A stretch of DNA of 53,727 nucleotides, from assembly GCA_017545165.1 (NCBI GenBank), contig JAFWQQ010000025.1:1-53727 (forward strand), given 5' to 3'. The position numbers and the translations under genes are program-made. This DNA comes from Oscillospiraceae bacterium. GTDB lineage: Bacteria > Bacillota > Clostridia > Oscillospirales > Oscillospiraceae. The notes beneath the pieces were generated by a model. That model was not told the origin of the DNA. It saw only the letters and a program-made list of their open reading frames with translations, and did not search any database. Below, one piece after another: positions 1 to 8,224 of this stretch (positions are counted from its first letter, which is position 1; every line of letters starts with the position of its first letter).

Positions 1-90
1 GATCTCAGATGCGACACAGTGGGCTACGCCTTTCCGCATGTGGAGTGCAAGATCATCGACCCGGAGACCGGGGCAGAGGTTCCAGACGGT
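1..90 (+). pseudogene. Fragment of an acyl-CoA synthetase (AMP-binding) gene
   Basis: Frame 1 reads DTVGYAFPHVECKI followed by IDPETGAEVPDG. This is the conserved stretch late in the large N-terminal domain of class I adenylate-forming acyl-CoA ligases. The similarity stops abruptly at about base 90, where a TTCACTG heptanucleotide array begins. The frame stays open only to a TGA at 196-198 and has no further ligase motifs, so the C-terminal third is missing. The gene may continue upstream of the window. It is either a gene truncated by the repeat or an assembly join made through the repeat. The family call rests on about 28 residues. Confidence 0.6.
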
Positions 91-120
91 TCACTATTCA
101 CTGTTCACTGTTCACTGTTC
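90..120. repeat. TTCACTG heptanucleotide tandem array
   Basis: Four consecutive 7-bp units (TTCACTA, then TTCACTG three times) plus a partial unit. The same unit occurs near 23973-24000, and its complement (AGTGAAC) at 34971-34984. It marks the break point of the acyl-CoA ligase fragment. Confidence 0.85.
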
Positions 121-137
121 TTCGCTGCCCTCAGGGT

Positions 138-153
138 CGTTTCACGTGAAACA
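138..153. promoter_or_regulatory. parS: parS centromere site (ParB/Spo0J binding)
   Basis: CGTTTCACGTGAAACA matches the Bacillus subtilis parS consensus TGTTNCACGTGAAACA at every position except the first. The inner 14 bases are a perfect palindrome. It lies just past the 3' end of gpr and about 8 kb from dnaA, as expected for origin-proximal ParB loading sites. I saw no second copy in the window. parA/parB are not in the window. Confidence 0.88.
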
Positions 154-160
154 TTTCCTC

Positions 161-1009
161 TCACTCGTCCAGCAGAAGCTCCATCTCTTCCAGGCTGAGG
201 CCGGGGTGAAGGGCGAGGTTCAGACTCACACCGATGAGACGGGCGCAAAAGCGAACCAGACTGTCAATGGACCGAGGCGTGACGAACATGCCCCGGAGGG
301 CCGGGTCATCGGAGAGAGCAGCGGCGTCCAGAACCGTGGGGACGCCGATCGCCAACACGGGCAGGCCAAGAGACGCGCGGTTCAGAGCCTCTCGGGCGTT
401 GCCGACCCCGGAGCCCGGGGCGATGCCGGTATTGCAGATCTGCACGGACCGGCAGAGCATCTGCAGATCTGCGCCGGCCAGGGCGTCGATGGCCACGACC
501 AGCTCCGGTCTGGTCTCCCGGCAGAGGGCCCGGATCTGTCGTGCGCTCTCGACGCCGGAGGTACCCAGGACCCCGGGTCGGCAGAGAAGCGTGCTGCGGA
601 AGGAGGAAAAGGCCGCCGGATCCCGCTCCTTCAGATGCTCCGTAACCAGCAGGTGGCTCGCGCTGAGAGACCCGATGGCGTCCGGCGTGATGTCCGGATT
701 CCCAAGGGCAGCCAGCAGGATCCGGCCCGGCAGAACCCCCGCGCAGCGGCGGATCAGCAGGGAAAGGACCCTGGCCGCTTCGGCAAAGTGATCGCGGACA
801 TGCTCCGGAAGCTCCATGGTGATGTAAGTCCCCGCGGGTTTGCCCAAAGCACGCTCGCCCCGGGCGTCCAGGATCTCCACCGTCGTGACCGGGAATCCTT
901 CCAAGTTTTCCTCCCTCGCCCGAACGCCGGGCAGCTCTGTGACGGAGCTGGCGCCGCAGCGCTGGCGCCGCAGCTCGCTGGCAAGGTCGGTTCTTCCATT
1001 AATTACCAT
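161..1009 (-). CDS. gpr: GPR endopeptidase (spore germination protease)
   Basis: A 282-residue protein of the GPR family, which degrades small acid-soluble spore proteins early in germination. Family landmarks are LAALGNPDITPDAIG near residue 100, VVAIDALAG near 170 and NTGIAPGSGVGNAREAL followed by IGVPTVLDAA near 190-225. The acidic residues of NPDITPD and AIDAL match the aspartates implicated in this unusual acid-type protease. The length is below that of Bacillus GPR (about 370), as in many Clostridia. ATG at 1009 is preceded by GGAGGG at 1016-1021. A sigma-G-like promoter lies upstream. Its presence is the best evidence that the organism sporulates. Confidence 0.93.
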   Translation of the reverse strand: MVINGRTDLASELRRQRCGASSVTELPGVRAREENLEGFPVTTVEILDARGERALGKPAGTYITMELPEHVRDHFAEAARVLSLLIRRCAGVLPGRILLAALGNPDITPDAIGSLSASHLLVTEHLKERDPAAFSSFRSTLLCRPGVLGTSGVESARQIRALCRETRPELVVAIDALAGADLQMLCRSVQICNTGIAPGSGVGNAREALNRASLGLPVLAIGVPTVLDAAALSDDPALRGMFVTPRSIDSLVRFCARLIGVSLNLALHPGLSLEEMELLLDE

Positions 1010-1041
1010 TTTATTCCCTCCGGACGTTTTTGACTTCTATA

Positions 1042-1071
1042 TATTGTGGTCGGGAAGAAGTTTTTCTATGC
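1042..1071 (-). promoter_or_regulatory. Sigma-G/F-like promoter of gpr
   Basis: On the minus strand, GCATA (1067-1071) and CACAATA (1042-1048) are separated by 18 bp. This fits the forespore sigma-G pattern (GHATR, about 18 bp, CATNNTA). It lies about 35 bp upstream of the gpr start, and gpr is a classic forespore gene. The call is motif-based. Confidence 0.55.
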
Positions 1072-1115
1072 GAAACACCAAGACAAAAAAAGGAGAAAGA
1101 AATGTGAAAAAATGC

Positions 1116-1144
1116 TTGCATTTCAAGAACTTCTCTGTTATAAT
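1116..1144 (+). promoter_or_regulatory. Housekeeping promoter of rpsT
   Basis: TTGCAT (1116-1121), a 17-bp spacer and a perfect TATAAT (1139-1144), 58 bp upstream of rpsT and divergent from the gpr promoter. Confidence 0.85.
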
Positions 1145-1201
1145 CACAAAACGCGAGTTAAGTTTTAACTCAATTTTGTAGGAGGAGGTGGCGATCAAAG
1201 C

Positions 1202-1465
1202 ATGGCCAACATCAAATCTTCTGCCAAGAGAGACGAGAAGTCCAAGCTGCTCCGTGCCAAGAACCGTGCGGACAAGACCGAGCTCAAGACCATGATCAAA
1301 AAGTTTGACGCAGCCGTTGCCGAGGGCAACCGCGACACAGCCGTCAGTGCCTATAAAGTTGCTGTTAAGACTGTTGACCGCGCAGCCGGTAAGGGCCTGC
1401 TGCACAAGAACAATGCAGCGCACAAAAAGTCCGCTATGGCTACGAAGCTCAACGAGATGGAGTAA
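1202..1465 (+). CDS. rpsT: 30S ribosomal protein S20
   Basis: An 87-residue, strongly basic protein starting MANIKSSAKRDEKSKL and ending in the S20-type helix with NNAAHKKSAMATKL. S20 binds the 5' domain of 16S rRNA and helps assemble the small subunit. Length and composition are normal for the family. ATG at 1202 follows GGAGGAGGTG. It is monocistronic, with its own -35/-10 promoter and a strong terminator. It sits divergently from gpr, as in many Firmicutes where rpsT neighbours gpr. Confidence 0.97.
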   Translation: MANIKSSAKRDEKSKLLRAKNRADKTELKTMIKKFDAAVAEGNRDTAVSAYKVAVKTVDRAAGKGLLHKNNAAHKKSAMATKLNEME

Positions 1466-1481
1466 GCTCCATTTTGCAGCA

Positions 1482-1528
1482 AAAGGGACGTGGGAAACGC
1501 AAGTTTCTGCGTCCCTTTGGCATTTTTT
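1482..1528 (+). terminator. Intrinsic terminator of rpsT
   Basis: AAAGGGACG (1482-1490) pairs with CGTCCCTTT (1510-1518). An inner GAAAC/GTTTC stem closes a GCAA tetraloop. A run of six T follows at 1523-1528. Confidence 0.88.
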
Positions 1529-1725
1529 GGGGCAATTTCCCGGTTTCGGCGCTCTGTGTCCAACACGGCCCCGTTGATTCACCGGCCACTCTCATCAAGA
1601 TCCTCTGACGGAGAAGCAGCGGCCCTTCCCCTCCCTTGTGCCGGGCGCGGCATCGCTCGCATGCACAAAGCCCTGTCAGGAACCGTGCAATGACGTCAGA
1701 AAGCCGCTTTTCTCCCTGTCAAGCC

Positions 1726-1754
1726 TTGACGGAGAAAGGCGGAACGCTTATAAT
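1726..1754 (+). promoter_or_regulatory. Promoter of the lipid kinase gene
   Basis: TTGACG (1726-1731), a 17-bp spacer and TATAAT (1749-1754), 32 bp upstream of the chosen ATG. Confidence 0.85.
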
Positions 1755-1785
1755 GGAACGCAAGTCTTTTCAGGAGGACAGGCTC

Positions 1786-2676
1786 ATGCCCCGAAAACTG
1801 TTGCTGATCGTGAATCCCGCCGCAGGCCGCGGCGCCTACCGAAAAGAATTTGCCGACGCTCTGAAGCTCCTGTATGAGGGCGGCGTCATCCCCACAGTAT
1901 GTTTCACCGCCGGGCGGGGAGACGCGACGGAGCTGACGAAGACCCTTGGCCCGGAGTTTGATCTGCTGGCCTGCGTGGGCGGCGACGGCACCCTCAGCGA
2001 GGTGATGTCCGGGCTCATGCGGCTGCAGGATCCTCCTCCGCTGGGTTATCTTCCCATGGGCACTTCCAACGATGTGGCGTCGACTCTGGATCTCCCCAAA
2101 AACAACCCTGTCGCCGCTTCCCGGAGGATCCTGGAGGGCACGCCCCATCCCTACGACGTGGGCGGCTTTGGCGAGAAGGACTATTTTGCCTATATCGCAG
2201 CATTCGGAGCCTTCACCGAGGTGAGCTACGCCACGCCTCAGAATCAGAAAAAGCTGCTGGGCCATCTGGCCTACGTGCTGCAGGGCGCGGCGCTGCTGCC
2301 AAAGATCGAGGTCTACCCCACCCGGGTGGAATACGACGACGGCGTGGTGGAGGCGAACCTGGTCTACGGCAGCATGTCCAACTCCACCTCCGTGGCGGGC
2401 ATCGTTCGCCTGCCGGAGGAGATGGTCTCCCTGGGAGACGGCCTTTCGGAGCTGGTGCTGGTGAAGGACCCGGGAAGCCTGGCTGCGCTCAGCGAGCTGG
2501 CAGACAGCGTGCTCTCCCGCCGCTTCGACAGCGACAAGCTGCTGATCCTGCACACCAAAAAAGCCCGCTTCTCCTTTGAAAAGCCTGTGCCCTGGACCCG
2601 GGACGGGGAAGACGGCGGCTCCCATCAGCAGCTTGAGCTTTGCAACCATGCCGCGCCGATCCGCCTGATCTTTTGA
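1786..2676 (+). CDS. Diacylglycerol/lipid kinase family protein
   Basis: A 296-residue member of the DagK/YegS lipid-kinase family (DAGK catalytic domain), which phosphorylates a lipid such as diacylglycerol with ATP. NPAAGRG near residue 11 and the diagnostic GGDGTLSEVM near 66 form the nucleotide-binding core. LGYLPMGTSNDVASTL near 85 is the next conserved block. The ATG at 1786 is chosen over upstream in-frame ATGs because AGGAGG lies at 1772-1777 and the promoter overlaps the longer reading. It stands alone between rpsT and asnS. A role in recycling diacylglycerol from envelope polymer synthesis is family-based inference. Confidence 0.88.
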   Translation: MPRKLLLIVNPAAGRGAYRKEFADALKLLYEGGVIPTVCFTAGRGDATELTKTLGPEFDLLACVGGDGTLSEVMSGLMRLQDPPPLGYLPMGTSNDVASTLDLPKNNPVAASRRILEGTPHPYDVGGFGEKDYFAYIAAFGAFTEVSYATPQNQKKLLGHLAYVLQGAALLPKIEVYPTRVEYDDGVVEANLVYGSMSNSTSVAGIVRLPEEMVSLGDGLSELVLVKDPGSLAALSELADSVLSRRFDSDKLLILHTKKARFSFEKPVPWTRDGEDGGSHQQLELCNHAAPIRLIF

Positions 2677-2705
2677 TTGAAAACACCCTCAGATCCGGGT
2701 ATAAT
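2677..2705 (+). promoter_or_regulatory. Promoter of asnS
   Basis: TTGAAA (2677-2682), a 17-bp spacer and TATAAT (2700-2705), 48 bp upstream of the asnS ATG. The -35 box begins one base after the stop of the preceding gene. Confidence 0.85.
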
Positions 2706-2752
2706 AGATTAAATGCCGTATCCGTCGGATACGAAGAGAGGAAGTCTGAATC

Positions 2753-4150
<1,398 letters not shown>

Positions 4151-4225
4151 TTTTCCCCGGGATCCCAAGAATTTGAGACGGGAAACAAACCCAAGCGGAC
4201 CCGGCAGGAATCGCATGGGGAGATT

Positions 4226-4304
4226 GGGAAGAGGGGAGATTTCGCCCCTCTTCCCGTTCCATCTATGCGAAAATGGAAACTTTTTCGGAAGTTTCCATTT
4301 TCGC
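4226..4304 (+). terminator. Tandem hairpins downstream of asnS
   Basis: Two inverted repeats in series. GGGAAGAGGG (from 4226) pairs with CCCTCTTCCC ending at 4255. A perfect 14-bp stem joins GCGAAAATGGAAAC (4267-4280) to 4291-4304. Neither is followed by a clear U-tract, so termination is likely but not certain. Confidence 0.5.
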
Positions 4305-4388
4305 CTTTCAAGCAGATGAACTACTGTTGAGAGCTTGAAAGGCTGCCCGAAGGCCGCCTTTTTCCGAATTTATTAAGGAACACTGCAC

Positions 4389-5948
4389 ATGAAAGCTGCA
4401 AAAATCATCCTTTTGATCGTTCTGATCCTGTTGATCCTGGTCTTTGTGCTGCTGGCCTGGAGGCTCTACGGCCCCGGCGCCCCGGCCGCTGCGACGCCAT
4501 CCCCCGCTCCCAGTCCCTCGCCTACACCGGAGCCGCCCGTTGTGGGCACGTTCTCGATCCCCTCCTCACGGGACGGGGATGACGTCCAGGCGCTGCTGGA
4601 GCAGGCCTATGCCGCCTCCTGGGGCTACCTCTCCACCGGTCCCCTGGAGGCGGACGGGCAGCAGGCCCGGCTCCCCCTGCGCCTGCATCTGCTGGACGCG
4701 GACGCGCTGGCGGGCTCCGGCCTCCGGGAGGAGCTGCTGGAGCGGCTGCAGGAGCGCGTCGATCAGACGGGACGGCGTGAGGAGATCTTCGGCGAGGACG
4801 GCGCCTATCGGCCGGAGCTGCTGCAGAGCATTTATCAGGAGCTGCTGCAGGACAGACTGCTTCGTCTGGAGGACTTCTGCGGCTATCTGGATATGGAGCT
4901 GCGCTACGTCTACTCGGAGACGGGCTGGACCCTGCAGAACGAGGAGGCGCTCTATCCCCTCCGGCCGGACGCGGAGGAGCTCTATTCCGCCGCCACCGCG
5001 GAGCTGCCTCTGCTGAAGAGGCACTACTCCCTCCCGGAGGAGGCCCTGAAGGGGTATCTGCCCAATGCCAGCGGCTTCCTTCTGACGGAGGATCCCGCCG
5101 AGGTCCTGGCCCTGCTGGAAAAACCGGAGGCCAAGGACCTGATCGGGGATCAGAGTCTGCTCTGGAACCCGGAGCTGCCCTTCGTTCCCGGCACGAAGAT
5201 CCGCTGCTATCTGGACGAGAGTCTGCTGTGCATCGTCTGGCAGGAGCCGGAAAACGGCTGTCTGGGGACTTTCTCGGAGGTCTTTATTGCCGACGGCTCC
5301 CAGCTGCGGCGCAAGATCTCCAGCGACGAGCCCTGGAGCCTGTGGTTCAAGCGCACCACGGAATTTGCCATGGAAGCCAACGCCGTGCTGGCTTTCGGAG
5401 GGGACTTTTATTATCACGACCGCAACTGCGGCGTCTCTGTCTACCAGCGGCAGATGGTCCGCTTTCGGCCGGACAACGCCGACACCTGCTTCATCACGGC
5501 CGATGGGGACATGCTCTTTCTCTACCGCGGCCCCGGCTTCAGCCAGGAGGAGATGGAGCAGTATCTGATCGACAACGACGTGGTGTTTTCCCTGGCCTTC
5601 GGCCCTGTGATGATCGACGAGGGCGTGGATGTAACGCCGGAAAACTATCCCTGGGGCGAGACCAAGGAATACTTCGCCCGCAGCGCCCTGGGCATGCTGG
5701 GGCGTCACCACTATCTGACCATGAACCTCAACTGCCTCTCCTCCATTCCCGAGCTGGACCATCTGCCAACGCTGCGGGACGCCGCCGACGCCATGGTCAA
5801 GCGGGGCTGCTGGAAGGCCTATACCCTGGACGGCGGAAGGACCGCCACCACCGTCTTCAACTACAGGCTGATCAATCCCGTGCAGTACGGCAAGGAGATC
5901 CCCATCAGCGATATCATCTACTTTGCCACCGCCGTGCCGATGGAGTAG
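4389..5948 (+). CDS. Membrane-anchored phosphodiester glycosidase (NAGPA/DUF2233-like) protein
   Basis: 519 residues. An N-terminal membrane anchor (about 5-23, IILLIVLILLILVFVLL) is followed by a short Ala/Pro/Ser/Thr linker, so most of the protein should be extracytoplasmic. The middle (about 60-320) is not recognised. The C-terminal part resembles the NAGPA phosphodiester-glycosidase fold: VLAFGGDFYYHDRN near 336, a VVFSLAFGPVMIDEG block near 398, and AYTLDGGRTATTVFN at 477-491, matching the family's LDGGgSt motif. The usual DGGGSST is DGGRTATT here, so activity is uncertain. A relative with a better-conserved motif lies at 49530-51125. AAGGAAC precedes the ATG. No clear promoter is visible. 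Confidence 0.65.
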   Translation: MKAAKIILLIVLILLILVFVLLAWRLYGPGAPAAATPSPAPSPSPTPEPPVVGTFSIPSSRDGDDVQALLEQAYAASWGYLSTGPLEADGQQARLPLRLHLLDADALAGSGLREELLERLQERVDQTGRREEIFGEDGAYRPELLQSIYQELLQDRLLRLEDFCGYLDMELRYVYSETGWTLQNEEALYPLRPDAEELYSAATAELPLLKRHYSLPEEALKGYLPNASGFLLTEDPAEVLALLEKPEAKDLIGDQSLLWNPELPFVPGTKIRCYLDESLLCIVWQEPENGCLGTFSEVFIADGSQLRRKISSDEPWSLWFKRTTEFAMEANAVLAFGGDFYYHDRNCGVSVYQRQMVRFRPDNADTCFITADGDMLFLYRGPGFSQEEMEQYLIDNDVVFSLAFGPVMIDEGVDVTPENYPWGETKEYFARSALGMLGRHHYLTMNLNCLSSIPELDHLPTLRDAADAMVKRGCWKAYTLDGGRTATTVFNYRLINPVQYGKEIPISDIIYFATAVPME

Positions 5949-5964
5949 TTTGCAGTTTTGAGAC

Positions 5965-6004
5965 AGAAGCATACGGGGGAACGAGGGTTCCCCGTATGCT
6001 TCTA
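5965..6004 (+). terminator. Hairpin after the phosphodiester glycosidase gene
   Basis: AGAAGCATACGGGG pairs with CCCCGTATGCTTCT around a GAG loop. It is one-base imperfect with a weak U-tract. A second hairpin (6022-6057) follows at once. Confidence 0.65.
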
Positions 6005-6015
6005 TCAGTTTCAAA

Positions 6016-6057
6016 GAAAAAAGCTGAAGGCCGTCGGTTGTCCGGCGTCCTTCAGCT
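6016..6057 (-). terminator. Terminator of the AraC-family gene
   Basis: Stem AGCTGAAGG (6022-6030) with CCTTCAGCT (6049-6057). On the minus strand it is followed by six U. The plus-strand side is also T-rich, so it may work in both directions. Confidence 0.8.
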
Positions 6058-6069
6058 ATTTTCTTTCCT

Positions 6070-6981
6070 TTACGCTTCCTTTTTTCGGATCGGCAGCCAC
6101 AGCTCGGCGTAGCGGGTGTTTTTTACGGAAGAATCCTCGTCGTCCGTGAACCAATGGTAAATGCAGAGCTCCGGTGCCTCCGCCAGCTCATAGTCCGTGG
6201 CGGGCAGCAGCTCCCCCACCATCCGCCTGCGCAGCGTCTCGAACACCATGGTGGGGTACTCGCAGCGCTCCGTCTCGCAGATAAGATAGAGCTGCTCCGG
6301 GATGGGGATACGCTCAAAACGCTTGGCGTCCTCTCCGATAGATTCGGCCAGATTTTCCGTTTTGGCCTTGTTCAGCTTGGCGGCGATATAAAAGTCGTAG
6401 CCCTCGTCGTCAAAATGGGTCATCACGTTATAGAAGGTTTCGCAGTCCCGGGCCAGACCCCTGAGCAAATACTGGTTGGTGCGGGTGCTCATGTAGAAAT
6501 CGCACTCCTGATCCTCCCGTTCCGCGGGGGTGCCGGAAAAATGCCGCTTGAAGCCGGTCAAAACCATTGCGGGCTTTTTGTCGATCTTGTACTCCATCGT
6601 CGTTCCTCCTGTGAAATCGTCTTTCTGCACGTTCAGACGGGAAAAGGACCGAAGCATCGCCCCGCCGCCGCGCGCCTGCGACGGTTTGAAGCCGTGGAAT
6701 TTCTGGAAGGCGCGGGCAAAGCTGTCCGGGCTTTCATAGCCGCAGAGCAGCGCCGCGTCGATCACCCGGCATTTTCCGGCAGTCAGCTCCGCCCCCGCCA
6801 GCGTCAGACGCCGGGCGCGGATATACTCGCCCAGGGTGCAGCCGAAGAGGATGCTGAAGCTCCGCTGGAAATGATAGCTGGAGCAAAAGCTCTGTGCGGC
6901 AATGGTCTCGTAGGAAAGCTCCTCCGTCAGATGCTCTTCGATATAATCCAGCGCCCGCTGCATACCTTCCGTCCAGTCCAT
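6070..6981 (-). CDS. AraC-family regulator with GyrI-like effector domain
   Basis: 303 residues. The N-terminal half (about 5-105) is a double helix-turn-helix AraC/XylS DNA-binding domain: ALDYIEEHLTEELSYETIA, SSYHFQRSFSILFG and ALLCGYESPDSFARAFQKFHG. The C-terminal half (about 125-300) resembles the GyrI-like/SRPBCC small-molecule-binding domain often fused to AraC domains in Rob/SoxS-type and multidrug-responsive regulators. The ATG at 6981 is preceded by GGGAGGGAG; the longer upstream reading has no support. It lies alone downstream of psuG with a terminator on each side. The ligand and target genes cannot be read from the sequence. Confidence 0.88.
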   Translation of the reverse strand: MDWTEGMQRALDYIEEHLTEELSYETIAAQSFCSSYHFQRSFSILFGCTLGEYIRARRLTLAGAELTAGKCRVIDAALLCGYESPDSFARAFQKFHGFKPSQARGGGAMLRSFSRLNVQKDDFTGGTTMEYKIDKKPAMVLTGFKRHFSGTPAEREDQECDFYMSTRTNQYLLRGLARDCETFYNVMTHFDDEGYDFYIAAKLNKAKTENLAESIGEDAKRFERIPIPEQLYLICETERCEYPTMVFETLRRRMVGELLPATDYELAEAPELCIYHWFTDDEDSSVKNTRYAELWLPIRKKEA

Positions 6982-7054
6982 TTTACTCCCTCCCGTCTGT
7001 CTGTAGAATAGCAGAAGATTTCCGCAGATTTCCGACATTTTGTGCGCAATTTGG

Positions 7055-7095
7055 AAAAAACGAGGGAAAACCAAAGAGATTTTCCCTCGTTTTTT
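7055..7095 (-). terminator. Terminator of psuG
   Basis: A perfect 16-bp inverted repeat: AAAAAACGAGGGAAAA (7055-7070) with TTTTCCCTCGTTTTTT (7080-7095). T-runs lie on both sides. Confidence 0.87.
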
Positions 7096-7096
7096 T

Positions 7097-7121
7097 GCGG
7101 GCGACCAAAGGTCGCCCCTAC
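7097..7121 (-). repeat. GTAGGGG hairpin repeat overlapping the psuG stop codon
   Basis: A 25-bp hairpin motif (GGGCGACC-TTT-GGTCGCCC with GTA before and GC after, minus strand) identical to 39162-39186. Related GTAGGGG units occur in 29338-29800. The TAG stop of psuG is part of the motif. Confidence 0.85.
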
Positions 7122-8029
7122 CGCGCCAGCTCCGCAGCGGTGCGGGCGGCCAGGCGGGCGTTATTGAGCACCAGCTGGATATTGCTCTCCAGGCTCTCGC
7201 CGCCGGTGAGCTCCACCACCTTGGCCAGAAGGAAGGGCGTGGTCTCCTTGCCGTGGACGCCCTGCTCTTTGGCCTCCGCCAGCGCCTGCTCGATGGCCGC
7301 GTCGATGACGGCCTTGTCCATGGCGTATTCCTCGGGGATGGGGTTGGTGACCAGCATGCCGCCCTTGTAGCCCAGGCCCCGCTGGGCGCGGAAGATGGAC
7401 GCAAGCTCCGCAGGGGAGTCCACCCGGTAATCCACGGAGAAGCCGGATTTGCGGGTGTAGAAGGCGGGCAGCTCTTCGGTGCCGTAGCCCAGCACGGGCA
7501 CGCCCTTGGTCTCCAGATACTCCAGGGTCAGGCCCAGGTCCAGGATGCTCTTGGCCCCGGCGCAGACCACCATCACCGGGGTCTGGGCCAGCTCCTCCAG
7601 GTCGGCGGAGATGTCCATGGTGGTCTCCGCGCCCCGGTGGACGCCGCCGATGCCGCCGGTGGCGAAGATGCCGATGCCGGCCATATGGGCGATGATCATG
7701 GTGGTCGCCACGGTGGTGGCCCCGTCGGCCTTCCGGGCCACCAGGGCGGGCAGATCCCGGCGGCTGGCCTTGGCCACGCCCCGACCGGTCCTGCCCAGGT
7801 ATTCAATCTCCTCCCGGCTGAGACCCGCCTTCAGGCGGCCGCCGATGATGGCGATGGTGGCGGGGACGGTGCCGTTCTCGCGAATGGTCTGCTCCACCAG
7901 CAGGGCGGTCTCCACATTTTTGGGATAGGGCATGCCGTGAGAGATGATGGTGCTCTCCAGCGCCACCACGGGCTTGCCCTCGGCCAGGGCCTGCCGCACT
8001 TCCGGCGCTATATCAAGATAGGGATTCAT
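7118..8029 (-). CDS. psuG: Pseudouridine-5'-phosphate glycosidase
   Basis: 303 residues. PsuG reversibly cleaves pseudouridine 5'-phosphate to uracil and ribose 5-phosphate, the second step of pseudouridine breakdown. Family signatures include VVALESTIISHGMPYP near residue 20, PATIAIIGGRLKAGLS near 55, TVATTMIIAHMAGI near 105, FATGGIGGVHRGAETTMDIS near 120, and LLVTNPIPEEYAMD-type residues near 250. The start is ATG 8029 (MNPYLDIAPEV), with GGAGG eight bases upstream. No PsuK-type kinase is adjacent. The stop codon lies inside a dispersed repeat, so the natural C-terminus may have been altered. Divergent from dnaA. Confidence 0.95.
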   Translation of the reverse strand: MNPYLDIAPEVRQALAEGKPVVALESTIISHGMPYPKNVETALLVEQTIRENGTVPATIAIIGGRLKAGLSREEIEYLGRTGRGVAKASRRDLPALVARKADGATTVATTMIIAHMAGIGIFATGGIGGVHRGAETTMDISADLEELAQTPVMVVCAGAKSILDLGLTLEYLETKGVPVLGYGTEELPAFYTRKSGFSVDYRVDSPAELASIFRAQRGLGYKGGMLVTNPIPEEYAMDKAVIDAAIEQALAEAKEQGVHGKETTPFLLAKVVELTGGESLESNIQLVLNNARLAARTAAELAR

Positions 8030-8060
8030 AAAAAACCTCCAACACTTATTTTGAAAGATT

Positions 8061-8089
8061 ATTTTATGAGAGAAGCGGGTAAAAGTCAA
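8061..8089 (-). promoter_or_regulatory. Promoter of psuG
   Basis: On the minus strand, TTGACT (8084-8089), a 17-bp spacer and TAAAAT (8061-8066), 32 bp upstream of the psuG start. Confidence 0.8.
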
Positions 8090-8144
8090 GAGAGGTCTTT
8101 TTCGCCGACTCTGCTTTTCCTACATTATATATATTTAATTCTTC

Positions 8145-8173
8145 TTGCAAATTGTTGAAAATTTTGCTATAAT
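8145..8173 (+). promoter_or_regulatory. Promoter of dnaA
   Basis: TTGCAA (8145-8150), a 17-bp spacer and TATAAT (8168-8173), about 50 bp upstream of the dnaA ATG. I see no TTTTCCACA DnaA boxes here; they cluster downstream of dnaA. Confidence 0.82.
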
Positions 8174-8224
8174 GATATGGTTAGTAAGTCTGTGTTTTTT
8201 CAACATTTTGCAGAGGTGAAAGCC

